The position numbers and the translations under genes were made by a program. A stretch of DNA of 64,000 bases from Acinetobacter halotolerans. GTDB taxonomy: Bacteria > Pseudomonadota > Gammaproteobacteria > Pseudomonadales > Moraxellaceae. The stretch is from assembly GCF_004208515.1 (NCBI RefSeq), contig NZ_SGIM01000007.1:62001-126000 (forward strand), read 5' to 3'. Shown here one piece after another: positions 1 through 11,479 of this stretch (positions are counted from its first letter, which is position 1; each line of letters begins with the position of its first letter). Below the pieces are notes generated by a model. The model did no database searches. It saw only the letters and a list, made by a program, of their open reading frames with translations, and had not been told where the DNA came from.

Positions 1-49
1 CACATTAAGTGAGGTTTTATATCATGAAATAAATTGACTAGCCAACTAA

Positions 50-1534
50 TCAACCAATCAATTTTTTCATTAATTCATTGACTTGAGCAGGGTTGGCTTT
101 ACCCTTAGACGCTTTCATCACTTGACCGACAAGACCGTTAAAGGCTTTTTCCTTACCAGACTTGTATTCCTCAACCATTTTTTCATTGGCTGCAAGCACT
201 TCTTTGATGATCGCTTCAATCGCACCTGTATCGGTTTCTTGCTTCAAGCCTTTCTCAGCAATGATGTCATCTGCAGATTTGCCTTCTGCTTCCCACATAA
301 AGCCAAACACTTGCTTCGCAATCTTACCGCTGATGGTGTTATCCACAATACGTGCCACCATGCCACCGAGTTGCTCAGCAGAAACAGGAGAATCTACCAA
401 TTCTAGGCCCGCTTTGTTTAAAGCACCTGAGAATTCACCCATCACCCAGTTTGCCGCAATCTTACCTTGTTTCGCGCCGCCAGCAGCCATCACAACAGCT
501 TCATAGAAGTCTGCGATTTCGCGTGACAGCGTCAACACATGTGCATCGTATTCAGTCACACCAAAGTCAGCGATGAAACGTGCACGACGCGCTTTAGGCA
601 ACTCAGGAAGTGCAGCACGAGCCGCTTCGATCTGCTCATCAGCAATGATGACAGGAAGCAGGTCAGGGTCAGGGAAGTAGCGATAGTCGTTCGCTTCTTC
701 TTTCGAACGCATCGAACGAGTTTCCATTTTCACTGGATCGAATAAACGTGTTTCTTGATCGATCTTGCCGCCGTATTCCAAGATTTCCATTTGGCGTTCA
801 ATTTCAACATTGATCGCTTGCTCAATGAAACGGAATGAATTGAGGTTTTTCAACTCACAGCGTGTACCAAATGGCTGATCTGGACGACGTAAAGACACGT
901 TACAGTCACAACGGAATGAACCTTCGGCCATGTTGCCATCAGAAATACCCAACCAACGCACTAAAGTGTGAATCGATTTAATATAAGCAACCGCTTCTTC
1001 AACCGAACGCATATCTGGTTCAGAAACGATTTCAAGTAGCGGAGTACCTGCACGGTTTAAATCGATTCCTGACATGCCTTCAAACTGGTCATGGATAGAT
1101 TTACCTGCATCTTCTTCAAGATGCGCGCGAGTAACGCCTATGCGCTTGATCGTGCCATCTTCAAGTTGGATATCAATATGACCCAAGCCGACGATTGGAT
1201 TGTCCATTTGGCTGATCTGATAGCCTTTTGGAGAGTCAGGGTAGAAATAGTTCTTACGTGCAAACACAGATGCTTGGTCGATATAAGCATCAATCCCTAA
1301 ACCAAAGCGAATCGCAAGATTAACCACTTCGGCATTCAATACAGGCAATACACCCGGCATCGCCAAATCAACGAGGCTGGCTTGTGTATTTGGGTCTTGA
1401 CCAAATTCGGTCGATGAACCTGAGAAGATTTTTGATTTGGTTGCAAGCTGCGTGTGAATCTCGATCCCGATAACAACTTCCCAACCGTCAATCAGATTTG
1501 ATTTTGGTTTAGCCAACTTTTGAGCTTCAGTCAT
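50..1534 (-). CDS. gatB: Asp/Glu-tRNA(Asn/Gln) amidotransferase subunit B
   Basis: GatB binds the misacylated tRNA and activates the Glu or Asp carboxyl group for amidation in the cytosolic GatCAB complex. The 494-residue product has the family's N-terminal core, with [13 protein letters not shown] near residue 18 and the conserved [16 protein letters not shown] stretch near 160. It ends in the helical YqeY-like tail ([15 protein letters not shown]) that contacts tRNA. Its ATG shares one base with the gatA stop codon (TAATG), so the two are translationally coupled. It is the last gene of gatC-gatA-gatB and is full length for the family. Confidence 0.97.
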   Translation of the reverse strand: MTEAQKLAKPKSNLIDGWEVVIGIEIHTQLATKSKIFSGSSTEFGQDPNTQASLVDLAMPGVLPVLNAEVVNLAIRFGLGIDAYIDQASVFARKNYFYPDSPKGYQISQMDNPIVGLGHIDIQLEDGTIKRIGVTRAHLEEDAGKSIHDQFEGMSGIDLNRAGTPLLEIVSEPDMRSVEEAVAYIKSIHTLVRWLGISDGNMAEGSFRCDCNVSLRRPDQPFGTRCELKNLNSFRFIEQAINVEIERQMEILEYGGKIDQETRLFDPVKMETRSMRSKEEANDYRYFPDPDLLPVIIADEQIEAARAALPELPKARRARFIADFGVTEYDAHVLTLSREIADFYEAVVMAAGGAKQGKIAANWVMGEFSGALNKAGLELVDSPVSAEQLGGMVARIVDNTISGKIAKQVFGFMWEAEGKSADDIIAEKGLKQETDTGAIEAIIKEVLAANEKMVEEYKSGKEKAFNGLVGQVMKASKGKANPAQVNELMKKLIG

Positions 1535-3012
1535 TATGCAGTCTCCTCAGCAACGCTAGCGCGCTTGGTATGCCAGTCTGTGTTTTGTTGATATTGATGC
1601 ACAATCGAAAGCAATTGTGATTCTGACCAGTAGTTACCAATCAACTGTAGGCCGACAGGCAAGCTTTCTTTATCAAAACCAACAGGGGCGTTAATGGCAG
1701 GCAGACCTGCCAAGTTCACCGCGAGGGTATAAATATCGCCTAAATACATTTCAGTTGGGCTGAGATTCGCACCGATCTTATACGCTGTGGTTGGCGCAGA
1801 TGGCGCAGCGATCACATCGACATTTTCAAATGCTTTTAAGAAATCTTGTTGGATCAGACGACGTACTTTTTGTGCTTTGACATAGTATGCATCGTAATAA
1901 CCAGCAGAAAGGGCATAAGTACCAATCAAAATACGACGTTGTACTTCTGCACCAAAACCTTCTGAACGTGAACGCTTGTATAAGTCCATCAAGTCCACAG
2001 GGTTTTCACAGCGGTAGCCATAACGTACACCATCAAAACGAGATAGGTTCGATGACGCTTCGGCAGGTGCGATCAAGTAGTAGGTCGGAACATAGGCTTC
2101 AGTCATGTTGAGATCAATCTCAACCAAGCTTGCGCCCATTTCCTCAAGTTTTTTCAATGATTCTTCGACACGGGCTTTGACCTCAGCATCTAAACCAGAG
2201 ACGTTGAAGTATTGCTTTGGAATACCAATACGTAAGCCTTTGACCGATGTACCGTTCAAGTTTGCAACGTAGTCATCAACTTCTTTATTGATAGAGGTTG
2301 AGTCTTTGGCATCATGGCCTGCGATTACATTCATCAAGTAAGCACAGTCTTCGGCAGTACGTGCCATTGGGCCGCCCTGATCTAGTGATGAGGCATAGGC
2401 AATCATACCGAAGCGAGAAACACGACCATACGTCGGTTTTAAGCCTGTTAAACCGCAGAATGAGGCAGGTTGACGGATTGAACCGCCAGTATCCGTACCT
2501 GTAGCAATCGGTGCGAGATCAGCTGCTACAGCCGCTGCAGAGCCACCTGAAGAACCACCCGGCACATGATCAAGTGCCCAAGGGTTTCCTGTTGCGCCAA
2601 AGTAAGAGCTTTCCGAGGTTGAACCCATGGCGAATTCATCCATGTTCACCTTACCTAAGGTCACAAGACCCGCAGCTTTGGCTTTGGCCACCACAGTTGC
2701 ATCATAAGGGGAGATGAAGTTATCCAGCATTTTTGAACCAGCAGTGGTTTTAATGCCTTTGGTACAAAAAATATCTTTATGCGCCAGTGGAATACCTGCA
2801 AGTACAGATGCATTGCCAGCTTTTAGTGCAGCATCAGCGGCATCCGCTTCAGCCAAAGCTTGTTCTGCTGTAACCGTCACATAACTCTTTACTTTTGTGT
2901 CAATTTTGGCGATACGTTTTAAATAATGTTCAGTCAATTCACGTGATGAAAATTGGGCTTGTTGTAAGCCTTCAGAGAGTTCACGAATTGATAAGCGATG
3001 TAAATCTGTCAT
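1534..3012 (-). CDS. gatA: Asp/Glu-tRNA(Asn/Gln) amidotransferase subunit A
   Basis: GatA is the amidase subunit that hydrolyses glutamine and channels ammonia to GatB. The 492-residue protein carries the amidase-signature core: the catalytic Lys in [12 protein letters not shown] near residue 78, and the Gly/Ser-rich [14 protein letters not shown] followed by [11 protein letters not shown] holding the cis-Ser and nucleophile Ser. Length is normal. It lies 53 bases after gatC and overlaps the gatB start by one base, consistent with one transcript. Confidence 0.97.
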   Translation of the reverse strand: MTDLHRLSIRELSEGLQQAQFSSRELTEHYLKRIAKIDTKVKSYVTVTAEQALAEADAADAALKAGNASVLAGIPLAHKDIFCTKGIKTTAGSKMLDNFISPYDATVVAKAKAAGLVTLGKVNMDEFAMGSTSESSYFGATGNPWALDHVPGGSSGGSAAAVAADLAPIATGTDTGGSIRQPASFCGLTGLKPTYGRVSRFGMIAYASSLDQGGPMARTAEDCAYLMNVIAGHDAKDSTSINKEVDDYVANLNGTSVKGLRIGIPKQYFNVSGLDAEVKARVEESLKKLEEMGASLVEIDLNMTEAYVPTYYLIAPAEASSNLSRFDGVRYGYRCENPVDLMDLYKRSRSEGFGAEVQRRILIGTYALSAGYYDAYYVKAQKVRRLIQQDFLKAFENVDVIAAPSAPTTAYKIGANLSPTEMYLGDIYTLAVNLAGLPAINAPVGFDKESLPVGLQLIGNYWSESQLLSIVHQYQQNTDWHTKRASVAEETA

Positions 3013-3065
3013 ATGAAAAATTTCTTTACATTCTAAATATAAAATATTGACTAATCGAATAAAAA

Positions 3066-3383
3066 TTATTCAATTACACGAGGAACGAGGTACAAACCAG
3101 CTTCTGTCGCAGGAGCGACTGCTTGGTATTCATCACGGTGATTAGTTTCACTCACAACGTCAGTACGTAAGGGTTGTGGGTGATCAAATGGACTTTTTAA
3201 AGGTTCAACATCATCGGTGTTTATGCCTTTTAATGTTTCCATCATACCTAAGATTTTATTTAAACTTTGAGCATATTCAGCAGATTGCGTGTCATTTAGG
3301 GATAAGCGAGCTAAATTTGCGATTTGCGATACAGTTTGCGCATTTAGATCCGCTGTCTGTGACGCATCAGATGATGTAGACAT
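3066..3383 (-). CDS. gatC: Asp/Glu-tRNA(Asn/Gln) amidotransferase subunit C
   Basis: GatC is the small subunit that wraps around GatA and joins it to GatB. I place the start at the ATG giving [10 protein letters not shown] (105 aa). The open frame extends eleven codons upstream, but the shorter form fits the family's usual 95-105 residues. The conserved [14 protein letters not shown] and the C-terminal [35 protein letters not shown] are visible. It is the first gene of the gat operon and is divergent from mreB. Confidence 0.93.
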   Translation of the reverse strand: MSTSSDASQTADLNAQTVSQIANLARLSLNDTQSAEYAQSLNKILGMMETLKGINTDDVEPLKSPFDHPQPLRTDVVSETNHRDEYQAVAPATEAGLYLVPRVIE

Positions 3384-3471
3384 AACTTTACCTAATTCAG
3401 TATCAAAAAAATTCAAAATATCGTGCGTTATAATAAGCGATTGACTTGTTCAAATCATCACATTTAGTTAA

Positions 3472-4563
<1,092 letters not shown>

Positions 4564-4580
4564 TTCATAAGGAATAGGCG

Positions 4581-5438
4581 GTGCAACCGAATCTTTTTTC
4601 AAGAAAACCGCCCTCTTTTCGTTCGTTTGTTATTGCGGTCATCACATGTTTGGTCGTGCTTTTCTTTGATTGGCGCATGCCGCATGTGGTTCAACCTGCC
4701 AGAGAAGTCTTGTACGCTGCGTATAATCCAATTTATGCGCTGGCAAGTTATCCAGTACTGTCGCGTGAATGGCTGAATCAACAAACCAAGTCTGAAGCTC
4801 AGTTGCGCCGCGAAAATACCGCGATGCAAGCAGAGTTATTGCAAGCACAGGTTCGCTTGCAAAAACTTTCAGAACTTTCTGCTGAAAATAATCGATTGCG
4901 TGGTTTGCTTGATACCCCATTGATTATTGATGGGCGTATGCAAATCGCCGAAGTGATTGGTACAGATGCAGATCCATTGCGTCATATTATTATCATCAAT
5001 CGTGGTGCGCTGGATCATCTTAAAATCGGTCAGACCGTTTTAGATGACAAAGGGATTATGGGACAGATTATCGATGTCTATCCGCATAGTGCCCGAATCA
5101 TGTTGCTTTCAGATAAAGAACATTCCTTATCGGTACGTTTAGAGCGCACGGGAATGCGAGCGATTGTGTCTGGGACAGGGGATTTGGGACAATTAAAAAT
5201 GCAATATGTTCCAACCAGTGCAAATATTAAGGTGGGTGACAAAGTTTTTAGTTCTGGTTTAGGTGAACATTTTCCAGCAGGTTACTTAGTCGGAACAGTG
5301 TCTAAGGTCAGCCGTCATAACTCGGGTGAGTTTGCTGAAATTGATGTCATGCCGACTGCTCAGTTGGCCAGTGGTCATCATGTCGTGGTTCTGTTCTCAG
5401 AGTCTTTGGCAAAGGAGCAACCTTATGCCGATCGCTAA
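4581..5438 (+). CDS. mreC: Rod shape-determining protein MreC
   Basis: MreC is a bitopic inner-membrane protein whose periplasmic domain scaffolds the elongasome. The 285-residue product starts at GTG behind AGGAATAGG. It has one N-terminal membrane segment (about residues 14-30, FVIAVITCLVVLFFDW), then a coiled coil (about 70-105) and the beta-rich MreC domain with HIIIINRGALDHLKIGQTV and SGLGEHFPAGYLVGTV. The gene end overlaps the mreD start by 14 bases, which supports coupled translation. Confidence 0.95.
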   Translation: MQPNLFSRKPPSFRSFVIAVITCLVVLFFDWRMPHVVQPAREVLYAAYNPIYALASYPVLSREWLNQQTKSEAQLRRENTAMQAELLQAQVRLQKLSELSAENNRLRGLLDTPLIIDGRMQIAEVIGTDADPLRHIIIINRGALDHLKIGQTVLDDKGIMGQIIDVYPHSARIMLLSDKEHSLSVRLERTGMRAIVSGTGDLGQLKMQYVPTSANIKVGDKVFSSGLGEHFPAGYLVGTVSKVSRHNSGEFAEIDVMPTAQLASGHHVVVLFSESLAKEQPYADR

Positions 5439-5919
5439 ATTAAATTATGCCAGAACAAATAAAGATCCACTTTGGATGATTATTATCTCCATTGTGATCG
5501 GGTCAGTACTGGTGGTCTATCCGTTGGCCTATGATACTTCGGGGTGGCGACCATCAGTGATGTTGATGATCATGCTATTTTGGATTCTCTATCAGCCCGT
5601 TTGGTGTGGTATTTGGTTCGCATTTGCAATGGGAATCTTTGTCGATTTATTGTTGGATGCACCGCTTGGTTTAAATGCCCTGAGTTTTGTTCTGATTTGT
5701 TTTTCGACTCGATATTTTATCCGTGAACGTCGAATTTTGACCTTTGGTAATTCTTGGGTGATTGCCATCATTGCGATTACTGCACATCTTACGTTCCTAT
5801 GGATGGCTCAGACAATTGCGGGTACTCATTTCTCAATCGCACGTCATTGGCAACCGCTCATTACGGGTATACTCGCATGGCCTGTCATTTATTATTGTTT
5901 ACATAAATGGCGAATATAA
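5425..5919 (+). CDS. mreD: Rod shape-determining protein MreD
   Basis: MreD is a small polytopic inner-membrane partner of MreC. I choose the ATG giving MPIAKLNYAR (164 aa), preceded by AAAGGAG. The open frame reaches further back into mreC, but without such a site. About five hydrophobic segments are visible (for example IIISIVIGSVLVVYPLAY and LMIMLFWILYQPVWCGIWF). The 3' end overlaps maf by 13 bases. Confidence 0.92.
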   Translation: MPIAKLNYARTNKDPLWMIIISIVIGSVLVVYPLAYDTSGWRPSVMLMIMLFWILYQPVWCGIWFAFAMGIFVDLLLDAPLGLNALSFVLICFSTRYFIRERRILTFGNSWVIAIIAITAHLTFLWMAQTIAGTHFSIARHWQPLITGILAWPVIYYCLHKWRI

Positions 5920-6473
5920 TTTTAGCCTCTAGCTCACCTCGTCGACAGGAGCTGTTACAGCAACTCGGTTTGGACTTTCAGGTTTTTAGTCCAGAGGTGG
6001 ATGAAACGGTATTAGCGGGTGAAACAGTTGAGCAATATGTTGAACGTTTGGCGAAAGACAAAGCCAAAGTTGTTTTAACACGTTATCCTGAAGCAGTTGT
6101 GATTGCTGCAGATACCAGTTTGAGTTTTGCTGGAAAGATTATAGGTAAACCAGAGTCTAAGCAGCATGCATTTGAAATTTGGTCGGCGCTTTCAGGACAT
6201 TGGCATGATGTGTTTTCTGGACTGTGTGTCGCTAAATCCTCTAAGATGCTCAGTACAGTAGTAAAAACTCAGGTTGAGTTACAAGTATTGAGCCATGCTG
6301 AAATGGAAAAATATTGGGCAACGGGTGAGCCAGTAGGAAAAGCAGGGGCGTATGCGATACAAGGAATTGCTGCACAATATATTCCTCAGATTCGTGGCAG
6401 TTATAGCAATGTTGTTGGTTTACCTTTGCATGAAACAGCACAGTTATTAGAAAGCATAAAGGCATTTCGCTGA
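5907..6473 (+). CDS. Maf family nucleoside triphosphate pyrophosphatase
   Basis: Maf proteins hydrolyse non-canonical or methylated NTPs to the monophosphate and pyrophosphate in the cytosol. The 188-residue product has the family signature near its N-terminus (ILASSSPRRQELLQQLG), the VIAADTSL acid site near residue 67, and GKAGAYAIQGIAAQYIPQIRGSYSNVVGLPL near 144-175. The gene overlaps mreD and precedes rng, the usual mre-maf-rng order. I cannot separate dTTP/UTP from m7GTP specificity by eye. Confidence 0.93.
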   Translation: MANIILASSSPRRQELLQQLGLDFQVFSPEVDETVLAGETVEQYVERLAKDKAKVVLTRYPEAVVIAADTSLSFAGKIIGKPESKQHAFEIWSALSGHWHDVFSGLCVAKSSKMLSTVVKTQVELQVLSHAEMEKYWATGEPVGKAGAYAIQGIAAQYIPQIRGSYSNVVGLPLHETAQLLESIKAFR

Positions 6474-6515
6474 TACTTTCGGATATAAGAATTTTTATAA
6501 AGTTTTGAGTTGGTT

Positions 6516-7970
6516 ATGGCTGAAGAGTTGCTAATTAACGTCACACCGATGGAATGTCGTGTGGCTTTAATCGAAAATGGTACGGTCAATGAGCTATTTG
6601 TTGAACGTACAGTAAAACGCGGGTTGGTCGGTAATATTTACAAAGGTAAAGTTGTACGGGTATTGCCCGGTATGCAGGCTGCTTTTGTGGATATCGGTCT
6701 ATCAAGAACTGCCTTTTTACATATCAATGATATGGTCTGGCCGCGTTCACAGCCAACCCCAAATGTTTTTGAACTTTTGCATCCGGGGCAAATGCTTACG
6801 GTTCAAGTCATGAAAGATATGTTGGGGACCAAAGGAGCGCGTTTAAGTACTGATCTTTCCATCCCATCGCGCTATCTCGTACTCATGCCTTATGGCAATC
6901 ATATTGGGGTATCTCAGCGTATCGAATCTGAAGAAGAGCGAGATCGACTGCGTGGCATCATTGAGCATATTCAGGAAGAACATCTTCTCCCAGGTAGTGT
7001 GATTGTTCGTACTGCGGCAGAAGGCGTTGATGAAGCCGCAATCGCCCAAGATATGAATTATCTAAGTAAACTTTGGGAATATATTCAACGCAAACAAAAA
7101 GAAGTGGCGACACCAGAAATCATTTTTGAAGAATTACCCCTCCCACAACGGATTGTACGTGATCTAGCAAGTGGTGAAACCACCAAAATCTATGTCGATT
7201 CACGTGAAATTCATGCCAAGCTCAGCGAGTTTGTCGATGAGTTTGTACCGATGATCAAAAACCGCCTGATTCATTATCCGGGGGAAAAACCATTATTTGA
7301 CTTGTATAACGTCGAAGAAGACATCCAAAAAGCCCTACAGACACGCGTTGCGCTTAAATCTGGGGGGTATTTGATGATCGACCAGACGGAGGCAATGACC
7401 ACGATTGATGTCAATACGGGTTCTTATGTCGGTGGTCGAAGCTTAGAAGATACTGTTTTTAAAACCAATATGGAAGCCACGCAAGTGATTAGTCGTCAAT
7501 TACGCTTGCGTAATTTGGGCGGCATTCTAATCATTGATTTTATTGATATGCAGGAAGCAGGGCATCGCGAAGAGGTGATGCGTCAGTTTGAGAAAATGCT
7601 CGAACGCGATCATGCGAAGACCAAAATTACCCAAGTTTCAGAGCTTGGTTTAGTGGAAATGACACGTAAACGTACACGTGAATCTTTAGAACATTTGCTT
7701 TGTGAATCCTGTCCAACCTGTCAAGGACGGGGATATGTGAAAACAGCAGAGACAGTGTGTTACGAAATATTTCGTGAGATCATGCGATATGCCCGTGCAT
7801 TTGATTCCAAGGGTGGCTTTACTGTCGTTGCACATCCAGCAGTGATTGATCGGCTCTTAACAGCAGAAGCCCCAGCCGTGGCGGATTTGGAGCATTTTGT
7901 GAACCGTGTCATAAAATTCCAAGTGGAAAATTTATATACGCAAGAGCAATACGATATCATTTTAAGCTAA
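6516..7970 (+). CDS. rng: Ribonuclease G
   Basis: RNase G is an endoribonuclease that matures the 5' end of 16S rRNA and cuts some mRNAs. I use the ATG giving MAEELLINVTPME (484 aa), although a TTG lies two codons upstream. Visible are the S1-like domain (VGNIYKGKVVRVLPGMQAAFVDIG), the DNase I-like catalytic site with Asp residues in TTIDVNTG and LIIDFIDM, and the zinc-link CPTCQGRG near residue 410. Length matches RNase G, not RNase E: there is no long disordered tail. It is last in the mre operon. Confidence 0.95.
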   Translation: MAEELLINVTPMECRVALIENGTVNELFVERTVKRGLVGNIYKGKVVRVLPGMQAAFVDIGLSRTAFLHINDMVWPRSQPTPNVFELLHPGQMLTVQVMKDMLGTKGARLSTDLSIPSRYLVLMPYGNHIGVSQRIESEEERDRLRGIIEHIQEEHLLPGSVIVRTAAEGVDEAAIAQDMNYLSKLWEYIQRKQKEVATPEIIFEELPLPQRIVRDLASGETTKIYVDSREIHAKLSEFVDEFVPMIKNRLIHYPGEKPLFDLYNVEEDIQKALQTRVALKSGGYLMIDQTEAMTTIDVNTGSYVGGRSLEDTVFKTNMEATQVISRQLRLRNLGGILIIDFIDMQEAGHREEVMRQFEKMLERDHAKTKITQVSELGLVEMTRKRTRESLEHLLCESCPTCQGRGYVKTAETVCYEIFREIMRYARAFDSKGGFTVVAHPAVIDRLLTAEAPAVADLEHFVNRVIKFQVENLYTQEQYDIILS

Positions 7971-7971
7971 A

Positions 7972-8006
7972 GTTGTAACAAGATTTCGCTTAATCCTTGT
8001 TACAAC
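7972..8006 (+). terminator. Hairpin after rng
   Basis: A perfect inverted repeat lies immediately after the rng stop codon: GTTGTAACAAG at 7972-7982 and CTTGTTACAAC at 7996-8006, followed by a moderately T-rich stretch. It probably ends the mre-maf-rng transcript. Confidence 0.6.
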
Positions 8007-8104
8007 TGAAATTTTACTTTCTATCATGAATTTTAAATACTAGAACCATAAGATTAGCCATAGGCATTTTCCAGTGCCTTAGCAAATATAATGAGGTATA
8101 TAAT

Positions 8105-8278
8105 ATGAATGTTAGTAAAAGATTAGTGAGTCACGGTTTTAAGCATGTTTTGGACAGCACACCTGTAAATACATGTTATATGGTAGATAGCCAAGGTAAA
8201 GAAGTTCCAATTACCACGGCCATGATTCGCTCTGCCTGCCATCAACTGTTACAACGTTGCCGTACCATTAAAAAATAA
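8105..8278 (+). CDS. Small PA1571-like protein (57 aa)
   Basis: A 57-residue open frame starts at ATG behind AATGAGG and ends in a strong terminator. The product begins MNVSKRLVSHGF and its core MVDSQGKEVPITTAMIRSACHQL resembles the conserved part of PA1571-family proteins (DAQGREVPITEAMI..AC..L), known in Pseudomonas and Acinetobacter and of unknown function. It has no signal peptide or membrane segment and three cysteines. The ribosome site, terminator and family-like core make it a probable real gene; the family assignment is from memory. Confidence 0.7.
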   Translation: MNVSKRLVSHGFKHVLDSTPVNTCYMVDSQGKEVPITTAMIRSACHQLLQRCRTIKK

Positions 8279-8299
8279 GGGGCCATGATAAGCCCCTTA
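8276..8299. terminator. Intrinsic terminator between the small gene and atfA
   Basis: TAAGGGGC (8276-8283) pairs with GCCCCTTA (8292-8299) and is followed by GTTTTT. The left arm includes the stop codon of the small gene. It may also serve convergent atfA. Confidence 0.75.
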
Positions 8300-8312
8300 G
8301 TTTTTAGAAGGT

Positions 8313-9698
8313 TTAATTCGCAATTTTCTGCTTTTCTACTTCTTGAATTGTTTGTTCAAAACGTTGAATCTCTTCTTCCAAATGCGTGAGTAAGTTTTGC
8401 ATTTTAGGCAATGCATTACGACATGCAATCAGTCCAACCTCAAGCTTATCAAGATAACTGGTCAAGGTGATATTCAGGGCTTGGCCATCCATGACGATCG
8501 AAGCAGGGTAGAGAGCATCTAGTCTCGCACCATTCCAATATAAAGGTTCGCGTGGACCCGGTACATTAGAAATCACAAGGTTAAATGCTTGGCGTTTAGG
8601 TAGCATGCCTGAAACGATATTCAAACCAGCTGGGCCATATACAACAGCACTATAATTAAGAATCTCATTAGCAGTCATACGACTAAAACGCTGTTTAGAG
8701 TTTTGTACGCTACGACGAATAATTTCTAAACGTTCAATTGGATTTTCAATGTGGGTCGCAAGATTTGCCAAAATCATAGTGATACGGTTACTGACGTCTG
8801 AATCATCAGTACGTAATGACGCAGGAACCATGGCAATGAGCGGTTTTTTGGGCAAGCTGTCCTGACTAATTAGATATTCACGTAGTGCACCTGAACAGAT
8901 GGTAAGTACCACATCATTGATCGTTACACCCAAGACTTTAGCAATATAACGCAAGCGATTTAGTTCAAACGATTGGGCTGCAAAACGACGAGAAGAGCTT
9001 ACACGCTGGTTTAAAATTGAATGTGGCGCTTGGAAGGTTGAAACGTAGTCTGGGTTTTTGCCCATTTCTTTAAATATGGTCTGAGATAACTCTTGCATGA
9101 CCTTAGGGGTGACTTCAAGCTGAGATTTAATCCCATCTATAAACCCTTTAATTTTGCTGACAGTGGGTGGTTTTGGAACTTTTAAACGTTTACCCCGTGT
9201 TCCTTCAACACACCATAAAGGGACAACATGTTTTTCATTTGGATCTTTAGACAGTGATTTTTCAATCAAACGCATACCCGCAATGCCGTCAACCATCGCA
9301 TGATGGATTTTGAAATACATTGCAAAGCGATTGCCTTCAATTCCTTCGATAATGTCACAGGTCCATAAAGGTTTTGCGCGATCAATCAGTGAACTATGTT
9401 TCTGTGAAACGTAGACCAGCAATTCACGAATACGTCCAGGTTTAGGGAGTGCAATATGGCTGAAATGATGATCTAAATCGAATTCATTGTCCTCACCCCA
9501 AAATAAACCATTGAGTTGGTTATTAAATGGGGGAACGGGAATGCTTTTTGATTGGCGAATTTCTTCCACTAAGTCATGGACAAAAGTCGGCGAAGCATTC
9601 TCTGGAAGTTCAAATAAAAACAGGCCACCCACATGCATAGGCTGCTGTCTTTTTTCTAATGAAAGAAAAATGAAGTCGATTGGATGTAATGGGCGCAT
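8313..9698 (-). CDS. atfA: Wax ester synthase / acyl-CoA:diacylglycerol acyltransferase (WS/DGAT)
   Basis: This bifunctional enzyme transfers acyl groups from acyl-CoA to fatty alcohols or diacylglycerol, making wax ester and triacylglycerol storage inclusions. The 461-residue product starts MRPLHPIDFIFLSLEKRQQP as the A. baylyi enzyme does. It carries the catalytic HHAMVDG motif at residues 132-138, then SNRITMILANLATH and the conserved NLVISNVPGPREPLYWNGA near 375-395. Length matches the family (about 458). It is a single gene, convergent with the small gene upstream. Confidence 0.96.
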   Translation of the reverse strand: MRPLHPIDFIFLSLEKRQQPMHVGGLFLFELPENASPTFVHDLVEEIRQSKSIPVPPFNNQLNGLFWGEDNEFDLDHHFSHIALPKPGRIRELLVYVSQKHSSLIDRAKPLWTCDIIEGIEGNRFAMYFKIHHAMVDGIAGMRLIEKSLSKDPNEKHVVPLWCVEGTRGKRLKVPKPPTVSKIKGFIDGIKSQLEVTPKVMQELSQTIFKEMGKNPDYVSTFQAPHSILNQRVSSSRRFAAQSFELNRLRYIAKVLGVTINDVVLTICSGALREYLISQDSLPKKPLIAMVPASLRTDDSDVSNRITMILANLATHIENPIERLEIIRRSVQNSKQRFSRMTANEILNYSAVVYGPAGLNIVSGMLPKRQAFNLVISNVPGPREPLYWNGARLDALYPASIVMDGQALNITLTSYLDKLEVGLIACRNALPKMQNLLTHLEEEIQRFEQTIQEVEKQKIAN

Positions 9699-9874
9699 AG
9701 CAGATTAGCCTCTCGTCGCATTTTTTATAAGATACTCGTAGGGAGTGTTGATATTTCAACCTTGAAGTGTCAACAGACCCTATAACTCTTATTAGAATTA
9801 TTGAACCGTTCTGTCGAGTATATACGGTTTGTTCTGGTTAAAATATGACTTTGTACACAGCAGTCATAAAAAAT

Positions 9875-9900
9875 AAAACCACTGATGAATCAGTGGTTTT
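9875..9900 (-). terminator. Terminator of cysH
   Basis: AAAACCACTGAT (9875-9886) is an inverted repeat with ATCAGTGGTTTT (9889-9900). On the minus strand it is followed by a T-rich run, a typical intrinsic terminator just after the cysH stop. Confidence 0.8.
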
Positions 9901-9922
9901 AATATACCAAATCTGTAATTGA

Positions 9923-10654
9923 TTATTTTTTGAGATTGCCTGCGTGTAAGCCACATTCTTTGTGAGTGGCTTCTTCCCACCACCAGCGTCCTTCACGTTC
10001 ATGCTGATTTGGAAGTACGGCACGGGTACACGGCTCACAACCAATTGAAATAAAACCCCGCTCATGCAATGGATTGTATGGGATTTCCATCATACGGATA
10101 TAACTCCATACATCCGCACTGCTCCAGTTCGCAAGCGGATTGTATTTAATCAGTTGCTTACCTTCACCTGAAAAACCAACATCGGCTTGAACCACTGGAA
10201 CGTCACTTCGCGTTGGGCTTTGATCCTTGCGCTGACCTGTAATCCAGCCGTCTAAAGTTGCCAACTTTTTACGTAAAGGCTGTACTTTACGAACGCCGCA
10301 ACACTCCTGATGACCATCTTCAAAAAAACTAAATAAGCCTTTTTCGTCTACCAGTTGCTGAACTGCTGCTGATTCAGGAAAGCAAATTTCGATATTGATC
10401 TTGTAATGTTTACGCACAGTTTCGATGAACTGATACGTCTCGGCATGTAAGCGCCCAGTATCTAAACTAAATACACGGAAGGGTTTACCAATACGAGATG
10501 CGATATCAATCAATACAACATCTTCGGCGCCTGAAAAAGAAATGGCGATTTCACCTGATTGGCTTAAAGCGAGTTCTAATATTTCTCGTGGCGATTTATC
10601 TGCATAGTCAGCAGCGAGAGCATCTACAAGGTCAATAGTCGGAATAACAGTCAT
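9923..10654 (-). CDS. cysH: Assimilatory APS/PAPS reductase with [4Fe-4S] site
   Basis: The enzyme reduces activated sulfate to sulfite for cysteine synthesis. The 243-residue product has the substrate loop [12 protein letters not shown] near residue 40 and the catalytic KECGLH near 232-237 (Cys234). Cys118-Cys119 and Cys206-x2-Cys209 form the CC...CxxC set that binds a [4Fe-4S] cluster in enzymes that use adenosine 5'-phosphosulfate. By that criterion it is of the APS type rather than the E. coli PAPS type. It is a single gene with its own terminator. Confidence 0.95.
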   Translation of the reverse strand: MTVIPTIDLVDALAADYADKSPREILELALSQSGEIAISFSGAEDVVLIDIASRIGKPFRVFSLDTGRLHAETYQFIETVRKHYKINIEICFPESAAVQQLVDEKGLFSFFEDGHQECCGVRKVQPLRKKLATLDGWITGQRKDQSPTRSDVPVVQADVGFSGEGKQLIKYNPLANWSSADVWSYIRMMEIPYNPLHERGFISIGCEPCTRAVLPNQHEREGRWWWEEATHKECGLHAGNLKK

Positions 10655-10827
10655 GAATGTTCCTGGCGATAGGCTTGGGCATAATTGTAAATCATTCTAA
10701 GCAAAGCGGAGGGCTTGCCGTCAACTTTAATCTTGCAGAATAAAGTCGTTTTATTCAACAACAGCGCAAAAAATTGAAAATGTTAATGGTATGATACAGC
10801 AATTTTTAACCAACATTGGACGCATTC

Positions 10828-11445
10828 ATGGAAATCGTATGCCTAGATCTTGAAGGGGTTTTAGTTCCAGAAATCTGGATTAATTTTGCAAAAAAAACAG
10901 GGATTAAAGAACTCGAAGCGACCACGCGTGATATTCCAGACTATGATGTGCTTATGACACAACGTCTAAATATCTTAAAACAACATGGTCTGGGTTTAAG
11001 CGATATTCAGGCTGTGATTGCTGATATGGGGCCTTTTGAAGGGGCGAAGGAGTTTGTTGAATGGGTGAGTACTCATTTTCAACTGATCATTTTGTCTGAT
11101 ACTTTCTATGAGTTTGCGCACCCGTTGATGAAGCAACTTGGTTGGCCAACTATTTTCTGTCATAAATTAGAGACAGATGAAAATGGCATGATTACCGCGT
11201 ATAAATTGCGTCAACCTGATCAAAAACGTCAAGCAGTCAAAGCATTACATGGTTTGAATTTCCGTGTAATCGCAGCGGGCGATTCTTATAACGATACTAC
11301 GATGTTGGGCGAAGCAGATCATGGTTTCTTATTTGATGCACCAGACAATGTGATCGCTGAGTTTCCACAATTTCCACCACTTCATGGTTATGAAGCATTG
11401 AAGCAAGCAATTCGTTCAGTATCGCAACGCAATATTCCAGAATAA
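10828..11445 (+). CDS. thrH: ThrH-type phosphoserine phosphatase / phosphoserine:homoserine phosphotransferase
   Basis: This HAD-superfamily protein dephosphorylates phosphoserine and can pass the phosphate to homoserine. I start at the ATG giving MEIVCLDLEGVLVPEIW (205 aa); a TTG lies four codons upstream. The HAD motif I is DLEGVLVPE with Asp7 as nucleophile, LSDTFYEF is motif II, and AAGDSYNDTTMLGEAD is the motif IV acidic pair. Length matches ThrH. It is a single gene with a terminator downstream. Confidence 0.92.
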   Translation: MEIVCLDLEGVLVPEIWINFAKKTGIKELEATTRDIPDYDVLMTQRLNILKQHGLGLSDIQAVIADMGPFEGAKEFVEWVSTHFQLIILSDTFYEFAHPLMKQLGWPTIFCHKLETDENGMITAYKLRQPDQKRQAVKALHGLNFRVIAAGDSYNDTTMLGEADHGFLFDAPDNVIAEFPQFPPLHGYEALKQAIRSVSQRNIPE

Positions 11446-11479
11446 TATGTGTTTTTTCACCATCGCGTGAAAAATGTAT

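Noticed and set aside
83-3379. Many open frames on the plus strand across gatCAB
   Set aside because: They are antisense shadows of well-conserved genes and show no motifs of their own.
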